Source: Synaphobranchus kaupii (Eukaryota; Chordata; Actinopteri; Anguilliformes; Synaphobranchidae). From it: 64,000 nt of DNA. The notes below the pieces were generated by a model, which ran no database searches, was not told the origin of the DNA, and saw only the letters and a list, made by a program, of their open reading frames with translations. How positions within the stretch are numbered: the first letter of the stretch is position 1; the number at the start of each line of letters is the position of its first letter. The position numbers were made by a program, and so were the translations under genes. The stretch is from assembly GCA_029718625.1 (NCBI GenBank), contig CM056378.1, positions 61,961,027 to 62,025,026 of the forward strand. The letters run 5' to 3'. This document shows positions 45,205 through 57,605 of the stretch, one piece after another.

Positions 45205-46062
45205 ATTTACATTACATTCATTTGGCAGATGCTTTTATCCAAAGCGACGCACAATAAGTGCATACCGAAGGTCAATGACATCAGTTCAGATAGAGCTAAT
45301 TTCTTATCATAACATAGCAGCTATCCATAGTCATGAACATTGAGTATAGTACACAGTAAGCTATGGCTAAGACAACAAGACATTATAAACTATAAAATCA
45401 ACAAAGAATTAAGGAACAGGAAACAAGCAAAAAACAGTCAAGGTGGAGTCTGAAGAGGTATGCAGGCAGTGTTTGACCAGAACGTAGAGGAGTGAACAGT
45501 TCATTCCACCACTGAGGAGCTAGGGTGGAGAAGCTCCGCAGTCCGGACAAGCAGAGCGAAGTGGTAGAGCTGGAGTTTAGTGTTGTATTATGTATTGCAG
45601 GTAGGAAGGGCTTGTCCTTTTGGCTGCAGCGTAGGCCAGGGTCAGAACTTTGAACCTGATCCTGGCGGCGACCAGCAGCCAGTGGACTGACCTCAGCAGG
45701 GGGGTGATGTGTGAAAACTTTGGGAGGAGTAATCCAGGCGTGAGATAACCATGGTCTGGACGAGAAGCTGGGTCGAGTAGGTGGTCAGGTATGGTCAAAT
45801 CCTCCTGATGTTGTACAGGAGGAACCTGCTGTTGCCCTGATGTGCTCCATGAAGTCCAGCTGGTCATCCAGGACCATCCCCAAGTTCCTTGCAGAGCGGA
45901 AGGCAGCCACCATAGTACCGTTGACGGTGATGGAGAGTGCTTGCAGTGGGGAGGTCCTGTGAGGTATGAAGCGCAGTTCCGTATTGTGAAGGTTGAGCTT
46001 CAGGTGATGAGTAGCCATCCACATAGAAATGTCAGCCAGGCAGGCTGATATCCTCTCCTTAA
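45205..46062 (-). mobile_element. L2-type LINE 3' fragment (right arm, copy 2)
   Basis: Mirror of 41418-42276 with a small deletion after the HIRAT codons. Confidence 0.85.
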
Positions 46063-48071
46063 CCTGTTAGGTAGAGGGGGAATGAGAAATAGTGCTATAT
46101 AAGAGAAATGTCCAATAAAAAAACAATGGTATACTGAAAAAAAAACAGTACAAGTCTAAATAATACATTAACCAAAATGTCAGTAACATGGCAAGTGTTG
46201 ATGTATAAATCACTGTTAACATACCCTTGAAATGCTATTTCAAAAAGCAAGACTTGTATGCTAACAATTAATTCATGGAGCAAAGATGCAATCTAAACAG
46301 GCGAGTCTTGAGTCTACGCCAGAAGATGGTCAGAAGGGCAGAAGGGCCAAGACCAGGGGCCTCATTTATAAAAAGTACTTTCGATCAAATTTGATCTTAC
46401 GTGTGGCGTACGTAAAAAATCACGACAAAGTAGTGATTTATAAAATTTCAACGTGACTCCATTTGACCGTGGAAATGGTCGTAGCTCCACGTCAGGTCTT
46501 CACTTGACATACGCACATTACCTGGTGGTTATGCCGAAGTATTGTAGGCTTGAGAGCCGCGCATGAACGCTTATTTGGCATGGAAAATTATCGTTGTAGT
46601 TATCAGCATACAAAATTAGTTTAATTCTAAATTGAAAAGGAAACTGATAGTCTAATTGCTGAATTTTAAGTCTTCCTTACATTATATACCATTATTATTG
46701 CATTGCTTCTCAAGCTTCTGGATTTGAGAATTTTTTTCCTGTTCATTTCAAGTCTTTTGTTTTATTTATCCATTGTTTTTATATATTTAACTTTAACAGT
46801 CTGCAAATATCAGGATTCCTAAATGCTTACGAAGGTAATCCCATATGCAAAAGGTCTGTAAAAATCATATATGATCATACTTGCAACGTTTTTATAAAAA
46901 AGCATGTTGATTAGTAGCCTATTATATCATATATTTCTATACAATTCTTATACAATCTCTCAATGTTTTTTTTTATAAGGAGTACCATGTATTAGGGAAC
47001 TATTTAATTTTAGCATGAAATGTATACGCTAGCTCTCTACCACATATTTATTTTATTTAAGTTTTGTATATGGCATATGTGTTTTTATAAGATTTTTACA
47101 GACCTTTTGCATATAGCATTTAGGAATCCTGTTATTTGCAGACTGGCAGACTTTCTTTTGTTGGTTTTATGAATGAAGTTCAACCATTGAGATAAAAAAA
47201 AAGAACTGGAGGCAGCTTTAACAGCTTACGGGTTCAATGGATTCCTATGGGAGCTGCTCATTGGGGCCTCTATGATTGGGGCACGAAGCCGATTCAGTGG
47301 TCAATCCGTCACCTCTCTGCAGTCTATGGGCAATACACACAGACAGCGCACAGAATCATGGGAATCACAGTTCATTACAGAAGTTAACGGGGAGACGCGG
47401 TTGTTTCCCTTACAGATATACTCGGTTTTCTCATGTTATACGTCTCAAAAGAACCGAAAACGACACGCTGTGATGGCTAGCTCACAAGCTAAATCGATTA
47501 ATAATCATATTGCAGCCTATGCAGTATGCACTGACCTGAACAGACCTAGCTAACTTCAACTAGTAATGCAAGTAATAGCCTACATGACCAGCCTATAAAT
47601 AGCAACCCACACAGAGAAAGCAGAGACGAAGAAGCTCGAGAATTATACATCATATTGCATTAAAATACAATTACGAAATAAGAAAGGTATTCTATGAATG
47701 TACTATAACGATAAGTATAAACTATAAGTACAATACCGGCAGCTTACTCATTCGCTTTATTTAACCGTGAAATAAAAATGGTGGATCTCCGTTTTGTCTC
47801 GTAATTCATCGGAGAAAATCGTAAAGTCACGTGGTGTGTAATCTCTGATTCGTAAAATAAGTACGAATTTTCGGGACTGGAATTTCGTAGAATAGATACG
47901 AATGGGCTGTGAGACCAGGTTGCTCCCACACAGTCAGTCAGTCAATCACTCTCAATCACTCACTCATTCACCTGTACCCCACCCCCCCACCCCATTGTCT
48001 GTATTTGAAAAACATTATTTTATTTTGATAATGTGCCATGTCTGTTGGTGTTCAATATCTGTTTGTGTTAA

Positions 48072-48877
48072 AAGGGCAGATCAGCAAAAAATTACATTTG
48101 GTATGCCCGGAGTGCTACCTATCCATTCCAGGTAGTTTCACTGAGAATTCACTCATTTTGTAGATATCCGCTGTAGGGATGCTCCGATCAGGTTTTTTGG
48201 GGGCCGATAAAATCTTTTTTTTTAAAGATCAGCCGATACCGATTTCTATTATTAGTATTATTATTATTATTCATAAAATGCAAGGAGAAGATTTAAGGAT
48301 TATAATGATTTATTGAGAAACCCACTCTAAATTAAAAAAGTGCAAGAACAATCCAACAAGATTTTTGTATCTGAGCTAATAGTAACAAGCTCTAGAACAT
48401 TAAATTTAGTTTATTAGTTTAGTTGAAACAGGGACAATGCACATTAATGAACATTACTGTAAATGCGCCAGTTTTAGCCAGCTGGCTATTTTCCGACTGT
48501 AGTCCCTGGGCAGGGTGTTAAATGCCAGAACAAAACACATAAAAAACAGATGTAAAAAATAAAATAAGTAAAAAAGAAAATGCATACAGCACAGTAAAAA
48601 CACAATGAAAGAAACTGAAAATGTCTAAATAGAATACTGGTGTGCTTTAGTTAAGACTTTGCGTATACAGTAAGCATTCTTTGGTAGAAAGTAGTTTTTG
48701 GCACTTTGACTGCCACAAACTTTGGACTTGTTGAGGTCCGTTATATCAGGGTTATTTCAAGGTGAGTTGCAGCAGATATCTACAAAACAGTTCTCAGTGA
48801 AACTACCTGGATGGATAGATAGCAATCCGGGTATGTCGAAATATATCAAAATAAAATTTTTGGGTGAACTGCCCCTT
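48072..48877. mobile_element. TTAA-type element with about 100-bp inverted ends
   Basis: Ends 'aagggcag' and 'ctgcccctt' are preceded by TTAA on the left (48068-48071); the right TTAA is degraded. Blocks 'ccaggtagtttcactgagaa' (48130) and complement (48787) pair. A hAT-like end (TAGGGATGCTCCGATCAGG) begins inside at about 48175. Kolobok-like by target. Confidence 0.5.
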
Positions 48878-49397
48878 TATGAACTTGGGTGGTTTTGGAC
48901 AGACAGCCTCATATTAGAACACATTAATTCAGCACTAAAACTAACAGGTGTTAACTTGAAATATCAACTAAATTTTTTTTTGGTAATGACTAAGTTCTTT
49001 TTAAGTTATTCTGCCTAAATGGGCTGCTTTGTCTTTTATTTTCCATGTACATGCAAATGTTTTGCAAGTGCAATCAAGTCTTTCTTTACAATAAATAAAG
49101 TAAGAAATGTTTTGTAACATGGACTTAGAAGCTGTGTTTGTCTCAAATGTCACAAAATTGATGTTTTGTTTATTCACGGAGGTAGGACACTGGGTTATTT
49201 TGGCAAGATTAACAACCATTAGTTTATCATGCACGCCACAAGGTTTCCAACACTGTTAACATTAAACATTAATTCTCTTAATTGGTTGTATTCCTAATTG
49301 CCACTATTCTACTAGGTAATAATTGTAAAATAGTGTAAAATGTAGCTTTGCCTACCAGTGGAGGTAGTGCAAAATGGCAATGAACTGCTAACCCTGT

Positions 49398-49398
<1 letters not shown>
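48878..49398. other. Unannotated
   Basis: AT-rich, no gene or repeat recognised. Confidence 0.4.

Positions 49399-49453
<55 letters not shown>
49399..49453. repeat. (ATA)n microsatellite
   Basis: About 18 uninterrupted ATA/TAA triplets next to a LINE tail. Confidence 0.95.
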
Positions 49454-49512
49454 GGTTTATTTGTATAGCACCTTTCATACATAGAATGCAGCCCAAAGTG
49501 CTTCACAACAAT
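49454..49512 (-). mobile_element. LINE 3' tail (CR1/L2 group), minus strand
   Basis: 'tttatttgtatagcacctttcatac...cagcccaaagtgcttcacaa' is the complement of the tail type seen at 23640-23786, with the microsatellite as its 3' end. Confidence 0.6.
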
Positions 49513-51814
49513 AAAATTAAAATAGATTAAAATAAAATAATAATAAATACAGAACAGAGCAATAAAAGAAAAATCAGTTATCAGTATTATACAGTAAAAG
49601 TAATAATTTATATGCTATATTTCATGGAAAATGATATCAAACTGTATATTTTACAGTAACTGGCTGGGAACCCTGCTGCCAGCTTTTTATGTTTTGTTTT
49701 TTTACACGAAAATGTTTAACAGTGTAGGCTGTAGGCTCAAAACAACGTAAAAATTGGTCACTGACAAATTGTATTCTACATTCCGGTTTATCGCCGGGGG
49801 GCTGGTACTCTGCAAGAGAAACTGAGAAAGATAAAGTAATAAAGGATTTAACTTCGAAGCAAGGGGCATGTGCGGTGCTGTAAAATAACAAAAATCTATT
49901 CAAAATTCAAAAACTATTTCAAGCCAGTCGATAGTCGAGTTCACAACGTATAACAACTTACAAATGTAAATGTAGCCTATACAAATTATTTGAACACTTG
50001 AACATGTTGAAACGGTTTCAGTGTTTTAGGAGAGTAAGCAGTAGGCTACCAAACACGTTTATAGTGGACTGAAATGAAGCTTCTTTATTCTTACCATATA
50101 TATTTAAAAAATTGCGTTATCTAGGATCTTTGCAGCCTGTTCTTTTTTTCCAGTAAAGCATGCCTTTCACAATTCCACAAACAATGAATATACAGAATCT
50201 TGGCCACCAAGAACATATTTTGGACACCAGTTTCATTGGCTTGGTGGTCCAGGTGATCAGTGCAAATTACGTCTATCCCTGGACATATTAATACCAGCCA
50301 GTGAACTAGTCTGCTTCAAAATATTTGTTAATCGTACTTATAAATAGCCTACACGCATGATCTGCAGTTCAGTATAGGTAGGCAACTAGTCTAGACCTAG
50401 CTAGATAGTTTAACGTCAGGGAGTTAGGCTACAAGCATAAATGTTTAATTAATCAGCAGTAGGCTAGCCGAGCTATTTTATCCAATTAATAAATAACAAT
50501 AGGCAGTCTTATTTATAGTGGAGAAAACAAATAGACTTCATCAATGTAAAGCATAACGTTTATTGGTTGGGTAGCAACGTTGGAACAGCTGTGCAGATAA
50601 ATGGTTGGGCCACCGTTGTAACTAGCAATGCAGTTAGACGTTGGGCCATCGTGGTTGGCACAATGTAATGCCGATGAGCAAAAACTACCGTTGGCTAACA
50701 TTCTAAAACAACAGTTTGCCAACGTTGGGCCAAAGCAAATTGTTTACTGGGATGCCAGAAAAGCCGTGAAAATAGCCCTGCTCACTCAAATGCAAAATAA
50801 ACTGTGAAAGTACTGCCAGCTAGCCTACGGACCTGTGCCGATTCCGGCTGAGTGTCGGCACTGTTGGCCATCGTTGCCTTCCACTGACATTTCTGGAATA
50901 AGAACGCGAGCAAAAAGGATAATTCAACTGTTGCGGATATTGCTGGTTATATCAGAATATTTCATTAACAGCCGATACAGTAGCCTACAATGCCAGCAAA
51001 CGTCATGCCTCTCAGGTTTAGCCTACTTACTCGTCGGCATTTCCCCGATAGTTACGGGAAAGGTTAAAGGTTATAGGTCAGATGTCGCCACAAAGTGCGT
51101 CCCACGACTGAGCAAAACTTTCCGTGCTACCGTACTTCCATGCTCCAGAGTGCGAGCTCCCAAGCTTTGAGTGCGTACTCAGGAGCACGGTAGTGCGGAG
51201 CATGGAAGTATGCGGTTTGGGATAGAGCCAGTGTTTTCGAGTTAGCGTAGTTACTTCCTGGTTGCGATATTAATCTCAAATATATGAAAGTAGCGATTGT
51301 GAACAGCTGGTGTCATCGTTGATTCGGAGACAAAATACGAATTACAGAGACAGCATCACTTCTGGGGAAAGACTGCACGCTGATTTGCTAGAAAAACATA
51401 AATAAATAACCGAGCACTGACGTACGTTGTGTTCTAAAACTCGCCACCTGCGATTAGACGGGGTGAATCGCCTGCGCTGACATGGGATGTTCTGAGACGG
51501 GGTAGGTCACTGCAATTCCTCTCTGCAACATTCTAAAACGGTTTAGTTGCGTCACAAATCTTTGGTCTGAACTGGCCTTTACGTAACGTTACATTGCGTG
51601 GATTATCTGTGAAATTGAAGTTACCGATCAAATGATAACGTTGGTATTGTGAGTTAGCTAACTGACTACTTTATAGTTAACGTTATCTGTTAAATTTAGC
51701 ACGCGTTTCCATGTTAATTTTAACTAGCTAGCCTTAACATTAGATATGGCCGGTGTTTTGGAGTTGCCTGATAGTTATAGCTAAACTAACATTCCCTAAC
51801 ATTAGCTAACCTTC
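49513..51814. other. Unannotated; a few short foldbacks
   Basis: No gene recognised. CAACGTTGG/GGGCCA motifs recur at 50560-50740. A foldback ('cttccatgctcc' and complement) lies at 51130-51212. Confidence 0.4.
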
Positions 51815-52052
51815 AGGGCCTAAACATACCTCATGGAAATAGGCTACGCAAACAGTATTTTTTTTTGCCATTACATTTGTGAAAGACAAACCAGAGCGTT
51901 GCAGCGACGCTATAGCAGGTAACAACAGTAAACAACTTTCTTGTTCAATCTGTGCTTTCTGGTTTGTCTTTCACAATCATTGGAAAAGAAAAACTGTTTG
52001 CGTAGCTCGAAGTGTCCACGTTCGCGTATTTGGTGAGGTATGTTTCCGCCCT
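51815..52052. mobile_element. 238-bp palindromic MITE
   Basis: Ends AGGGCCTAAACATACCTCA and TGAGGTATGTTTCCGCCCT are inverted. Inner stem 'gctacgcaaacag' (51843) pairs with 'ctgtttgcgtagc' (51995), and 'tgtgaaagacaaacca' with 'tggtttgtctttcaca'. No target duplication was resolved. Confidence 0.65.
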
Positions 52053-52327
52053 AAGTGTTAGCAAGCATTTCCATTCGCCCATGCTATCGTTACTGGCTGA
52101 TGGGGCAAACGTTAAGGTTGTTCATTGTTAAACCTGTTATGTTTATGTTTACTTTTGGTACTTTTGTACTTTTTCTCAACTGGTGTTCAAATGTTGGACT
52201 TTCTACTTTTACTGGAGTAATTTTTAGCTGTGACCAGCAGCTAGTAGAAGTCACTCTGGTAATTAGGTTGGTCTGTCTGATATTTCCGCATTAGACTATA
52301 CCCGCACATACAGATACATATGGCATA

Positions 52328-53946
52328 CAGTCAAGCCGGAAAGTCTCCCCACCCCTTTCACCTTCTCCACATTTTATTACGTTACAGATATATTCTACAA
52401 TAGATTGAGTTAATTTTTTGTCTCAAAATTCTACACAAAATAGCCCATAATGACAAAGTGAAAACAGGTTTTTAGACATTTGTGCTAATTTATTAAAAAT
52501 CTAAATGTAAAATATGTACACAAGTGTGCACACTCTTTGATATGACACCCAAAAGTGAGCTGAGGTGCATTTTGTTTCCACTGATACTGCTTGAGATGTT
52601 GCTACAACTTAATTGGAGTCCACCTGTGATAAATTCAATTGATTGGAAATGATTGGGGATTGCCAACACCTGCCTATATAAGGTCCCACAGTTGACAGTG
52701 CATGTCAGAGCAAACTCCAAGCCATGGGGTCAAAGGAATTATCTGCAGACCTCAGAAACAGGATTGTGTCAGGGCATAGATCTGGAGAAGGGTACGGAAA
52801 AATCTCTGCAGCTTTACAGGTCCCAAAGAGCACAGTGGCCACCATCATTCGTAAATGGAAGAAGTTTGGAACCACCAAGAATCTTCCTAGACCTGGCCGC
52901 CCGGCCAAACTGAGCAATCGGGGAAGATGGGCCTTGGCCAGGGAGGTGAGCAGGAACCCGAGGGTCACTCTGACAGAGCTCCAGCGTATCCTTGTGGAGA
53001 TGGGAGAACCTTTCAGAAGATCAACCATCCAGGCAGCACTCCACCAATCAGGCCTTTATGGTAGTGGCCAGACGGAAGCCTCTCCTTAGTAAAAGGCACA
53101 TCACAGCCCGCTTGGAGTTTGCCAAAAGGCACCTAGAGGACTCTCAAACCATGAGAATCAAGATTCTCTGGTCTGATGAAACCAAAATGGAACTTTTTGG
53201 CCTGAATACCAAGCGTCACGTCTGGAGGAAACCAGGCACCGCTCATCACCTAGCTAATACCATCCCTACAGTGAAGCATGGGGATGTGGGGATGTTTTTC
53301 AGCAGCGGGAACGGGGCGACTAGTCCTGATAGAGGGAAAGATGAATGCAGCTAAGTACACCGAGATCCTTGAAGAAAACCTGCTCCAGAGCACTCTGGAC
53401 CTCAGACTGGGGCGAAGGTTTACCTTCCAACATGACAACGACCAGAAGCACACAGCCAAGAGAACAAAGGAGTGGCTTCGGAGAAAGTCTGTGCATGTCC
53501 TTGAGTGGCCCAGCCAGAGCCCAGACCTGAATCCAGTTGAACATCTGTGGAAAGAGTTGAAAATGGCTGTGTACCGACGCTCCCCATCCAACCTGACGGA
53601 GCTTGCAAGGATATGCCAAGAGGAATGGGCAAAAATGTCCAGAAACAAGTGTGCCAAGCTCGTAGCTTCTTTCCCAAGATGCCTTGAAGCTGTAATCGCT
53701 GCCAAAGGTGCAGCAACCAAGTATTAGGCTAAGGGTGTGTACAGATATGTAACCCCTAAATAACCTATTTTTGTCAGTAAAATAAAATTGCATATTTTCT
53801 AAAAACCTGTTCTCACTTCGTCATTATTGGCTATTGTGTGTAGATGTTTGAGGCAAAAAATGAACTCAATCTATTGTAGTATAAGTCTGTAACGTAATAA
53901 AACGTGGAGAAGGTGAAAGGGGTGGGGAGACTTTCCGGCTTGACTG
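52328..53946 (+). mobile_element. Tc1-like transposon, full length
   Basis: 1619 bp with TA duplications (52326-52327 and 53947-53948). Inverted repeats of about 200 bp start CAGTCAAGCCGGAAAGTCTC. It carries one transposase gene, broken by two frame changes. The termini are well conserved, so it may still be a substrate for a related enzyme. Confidence 0.93.
52724..53727 (+). pseudogene. Tc1-like transposase, two frame breaks
   Basis: Cut-and-paste DDE transposase. ATG at 52724 (MGSKELSADLRNRIVSGHRS). Two helix-turn-helix regions are joined by a GRP-type linker (LPRPGRPAKL). The frame breaks near 53060, and again near 53280-53284, where a few residues also appear missing. Catalytic residues are all visible: Asp in ILWSDETKMELFG, Asp in TFQHDNDQKHTAK, Glu in SPDLNPVEHLWKEL. 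The third frame ends at TAG 53725-53727. Total length is near the family norm of about 340 residues. Confidence 0.9.
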
Positions 53947-53948
53947 TA

Positions 53949-54703
53949 TGTGTATTTTTACAATACTGGTACACAATAGTGTGACAAAGGGGGTCAAATT
54001 TCAAATTCCTTCAAAAGAGCTGACAAGCACTTTATTGGGTTCATGAATATAAATAGTATCAATAAAAATATAAGAAAAGATAGCATATTGATGGCAAGTT
54101 TCTGAAAATGGCATTAGAATACACAAATGCATTTTGTGTAATGGTTGTTGCGTGGTGACCTGGTTGGCACAGTAAGTGCACATATTTCTTATTCCTTCCT
54201 ATGTTGATGAATACCACATGGAACAATAACATTGCAAACCCTGTTTCCACTTCATTCACCTGATCATGTGGTAGAATACTGCATCCATCTGAGTGGACAC
54301 CGCGACGCGCGTTACGTAAGAAAATATACATTACAATAAATTGTATCCATAAATAGACAAAACTGTACATTACCTTATGGATTTGAGCTATATCGACGGC
54401 CGATGGTTCGTCAAAAGGTTTGATTTGGGATGATTTTTTAGGAAGTAAAACGTCTTGGTAAAGATCGTTGTAGGGCTTCCTGAGTTGACACGAAGTATAT
54501 GGATTCGCGTACGCGAGGTAAACAAGCGACCACGTGTTGCCAACTTGAAGATTGGATTCTTAGTTTTGATGACCAATTTATGCCAGATAAAATGTTTTAT
54601 TGACTTTGAAAAGTCGAAAAATATATCAAAAACGGTCGTTGCGTTTTTGACACCACAATGTTTTTGGTATATTAAATTTGATTATCAGAAAAAATTAACT
54701 CAC
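53949..54703. other. Unannotated; possible intron
   Basis: No convincing coding sequence. A plus-strand open frame (54455-54976) is not supported. Downstream (minus-strand sense) of the putative exon at 54877-54704. Confidence 0.35.
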
Positions 54704-54877
54704 CCCAAAATTACTGCTACCATAGGATACCCAGTTAAGGGTTTGTGTAAAGCAGTAGGGGTTTGGAGCCTCCGTGGTAAGCTCCCGGAGGTGCTGATCC
54801 CGATAACGGTCATTGTGGCAATTGACACCAAGCACAACGACGGTTACCGGATCTTTGCTAGGCAGAATATCAGACAT
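54704..54877 (-). CDS. Putative first coding exon, unknown gene
   Basis: ATG at 54877; 58 codons: MSDILPSKDPVTVVVLGVNC, then HNDRYRDQHLRELTTEAPNP and more, to a phase-0 border with a GTGAGT donor at 54703-54698. The good donor and soluble-protein-like composition suggest a real exon. The next exon was not found. Not recognised; it could belong to an unfamiliar transposon gene. Confidence 0.35.
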
Positions 54878-55580
54878 GTTACTGTATTTTCTTCTGGTAT
54901 TCATGAATATTGTTCCCCAAAACATTATCAAAACATATACAGTATGTATGAGGGGCCATATGAAGTTTATTTATGAATTAAATATTCATGACTAAATGTG
55001 GCACAGTTTTCTATGTCACATTTTTGGTGTCCAAAATGGTGGTAAAACAATGTCTGTCGTGAAAAAAAGTTTTTGACTTTCGGTCTTGAAGTTATCTTAT
55101 TTACGTATATCTGTTATTTATAAGGTTTCACATGATGGGTAGGTTTTTGTTAAGAACAGTGTATAAATTGAATAATCTGAATAATAATCTTGTCCCTCGA
55201 AATCTCTCCAGTATTGAAAAAATACACATATGGTCGCAGCTTATCACGTGCTTACGTGCTTGTTACCTTGATATTTTAAATTATCCAAATTTGTAACAAG
55301 TGCCCAAACTTTATTTGAAGCTAGTCCAGAGTAGCATTGAGCTTTCTTTGTTACATTTATATTTATGAACAGCTTTATATTCAACAACTTTTCAATTAAG
55401 TCCAGGAGACAAATAATCATATCTTGTGAAGAAATGATTCACCAAAAACAGGAATGATTTTGGGGGTGGTTACAGGGCTGTAATATGTCAGTAATGAAAG
55501 ATTAATTCCACCTCAGTACAAAGACCTATAAAAATTATGTTTTATTCAATACTCAAGAAACACTTTCAAGTTTCTTTAAT
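54878..55580. other. Unannotated
   Basis: AT-rich sequence without recognised features. Confidence 0.4.
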
Positions 55581-55727
55581 GGCACAATACTTTTGGGTCA
55601 TACACAGTAGAATTCACACTCAATATTTTTGGGTCATACACAGTAGAATTCACACTCAATACTTTTGGGCCATACTCAGTAGAATTCACACTCAATACAT
55701 TTGGGTTATACTCAGTAGAATTCACTC
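55581..55727 (+). repeat. 36-bp minisatellite, about four units
   Basis: Unit 'aatacttttgggtcatacac' followed by 'agtagaattcacactc'. Units differ by a few bases. The open frame through it is a by-product of the 36-bp period. Confidence 0.85.
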
Positions 55728-56382
55728 ATATGACAAATGGCTCCTGCTCCCTCCCTACACACTTCCCAAAGATATTTTCCAGACTCACAACAGATTTATT
55801 TTCTTGAGGTTTCTTTAATTTATTAAATGACAATGTTATATGTTCAAGTATATTAAATTTAGGATTAATTTTTGTACAAGAATCAATTTGTTTAATGAAA
55901 AACTTACAACCAAAACGTATGAAATATAAACAGGGAATATGTACAGCATCAATTTCAGTAAAGTGACAGGACAATTTAGAAAAATAGCCGTTAATGTATC
56001 ACTAATGCCCCATCATAATCATAAATATTATAATTGCTAAATGCCTAAATTTAACCACATTATGTAAATGTATGTCTGAAATAGGGATGGGACCGTTTAC
56101 TTGAGTAAACGAGCACTCGCTAGCAGATTCTTAAACATTTAGAAATAATTATTATTATTCTTATTATTTTTGCATCTTTCAAAAATAACTGCCACAGTAA
56201 CATATTTTGATATGTGATTTGTGTTACAGGGGACATGGTGCATGTAAAATTGAGGTGAGTTAACTAATCAACTGCTTTAATTGATCAAGTACCACCTTGT
56301 GGCTTTCCAGGACTTGGGTTGGCCACCTCTGATCTATAATATAACGCTGGATAAAACTCACAAGAACCCATTCAGATTGCAG
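55728..56382. other. Unannotated; two hAT-like ends
   Basis: A hAT-like terminus (TAGGGATGGGACCG) begins near 56083. 'ccaggacttgggttggcca' near 56307 resembles a MITE end seen at 117-175. Confidence 0.35.
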
Positions 56383-56505
56383 GACACCTATATCACAAAC
56401 TGTAAATTCACTTTCCAGACTCTAGAGAAGGTTGAGGCAAGGCTATCCCTGGCATATAACCTGGGCTGGGCCTGTGAGCTCCGGAATCTCTTTGACTCAA
56501 TATAA
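56383..56505 (+). CDS. Possible terminal exon, unknown gene
   Basis: Follows TTGCAG. 40 codons (DTYITNCKFTFQTLEKVEAR, then LSLAYNLGWACELRNLFDSI) to TAA at 56503-56505. Codon and residue use look protein-like, but nothing else supports it. Confidence 0.25.
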   Translation, partial: DTYITNCKFTFQTLEKVEARLSLAYNLGWACELRNLFDSI

Positions 56506-57144
56506 TCAGAATAAATTAATCAGTTGTCTTTCAAATGAAATGTTGAGTTTTGAGAATAGAATATTACATTTTTGGGAGAGTGGCCCGAGTGAGCTCAGTC
56601 TTGCTCTCCACATCACCCCTATTTTACATTCAAAACATTTACTTTTTTAAAATAATATATTTTTTTTAATGAATAAAAATTGCGGTGCACAATGCTGAGT
56701 CCCCTCAGTTCTATTGTGAACACTCAAAGGAATACACAACAAAATATTTGCTTCATCTTAAAGAATTTACACTTTTTCTCACATTAGTACAATGACCAAG
56801 AAACGGACACTGACGAAACAAGACAGGACAAATACAAGGGCATATATTTACAGTTTACAGGGTCACTTATTTACCAACAAGAACATGCCTTCTGTACAAA
56901 AGGATATTTAAGCTATTTTTCAATATATAGGTAAACAGGTAAAGGGGCCAGGCTACAGAAAGAAAGGTGGGAGGAAAGGATTGTAAAGATTATTCACCTG
57001 GCGAAGCAGTCTTTTCAAATAAACAGTGAAGTGTGAAGGTAGGAATGAGTGTTTTAAAGTAAAAAAAGAAATATATAAAATGATAAATGTAACAAATATC
57101 CCCAATCTTTAAAAATACACAAATAAACAAGATGTCATATTTAC
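56506..57144. other. Unannotated
   Basis: No recognised feature. Confidence 0.4.
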
Positions 57145-57148
57145 TTAA

Positions 57149-57601
57149 AGTGATACTGCAGTCAAAAACCGACTTTTCCCGTTGAAAACCGATGTTTTGG
57201 GTTAGATTATGATCATACACAACTGTTTATGTCCGAAAATCTCATGTTTAGTCAAAATAGTTTTATCTGAGTTTTTGTGTAGGCTTACCAATACGCTAGT
57301 TTCCGGGGATTTGTGACGTCACGAGATAACGTATAAAAGCAGAGACCAACGGGTTTTTTTTCCTCTTTGAGACTGAGACCCTTACTGCTAACTAGTTAGT
57401 TCAAGTGCAATGTGAATTGCTTTGTATTACTGCTAACGTTAATATTACGACTTATATCGACACACCCTTTCACTCTTTGACCGTATGAATATTCATAATA
57501 TGACTACGTGGCACCATCGTCATATGACCACACCCACTCACGAGTTCCAGTTCAAATTGAAGCCGTAAAAAAGGCCTTAGAAAAGCCTCTGCAGTATCTC
57601 T
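57149..57601. mobile_element. TTAA-target MITE
   Basis: TTAA at 57145-57148 and 57602-57605. Ends AGTGATACTGCAG and complement of AGAGATACTGCAG. 453 bp, non-coding, Kolobok-like by target and size. Confidence 0.7.
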
Positions 57602-57605
57602 TTAA

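Larger units (their letters stand above)
39395..47922. mobile_element. Giant palindromic (foldback) element, copy 2
   Basis: 8528 bp, same ends as copy 1 (CAACCTGGTCTCACAG...), with its own perfect 7-bp duplication CTCCCAC (39388-39394 and 47923-47929). Left arm 39395 to about 43330, spacer to about 44170, right arm to 47922. The spacer lies in the same orientation as copy 1. The two copies look about 97-98% alike by eye. The 133-codon frame of copy 1 is shortened here (47272-47553; disrupted on the left). Confidence 0.9.

Noticed and set aside
49278..49506. Poly-Ile and poly-Tyr open frames
   Set aside because: Translation of the ATA microsatellite.
54455..54976. 173-codon plus-strand open frame
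   Set aside because: No ATG near its start, AT-driven composition, overlaps a better-supported minus-strand exon, no motif.
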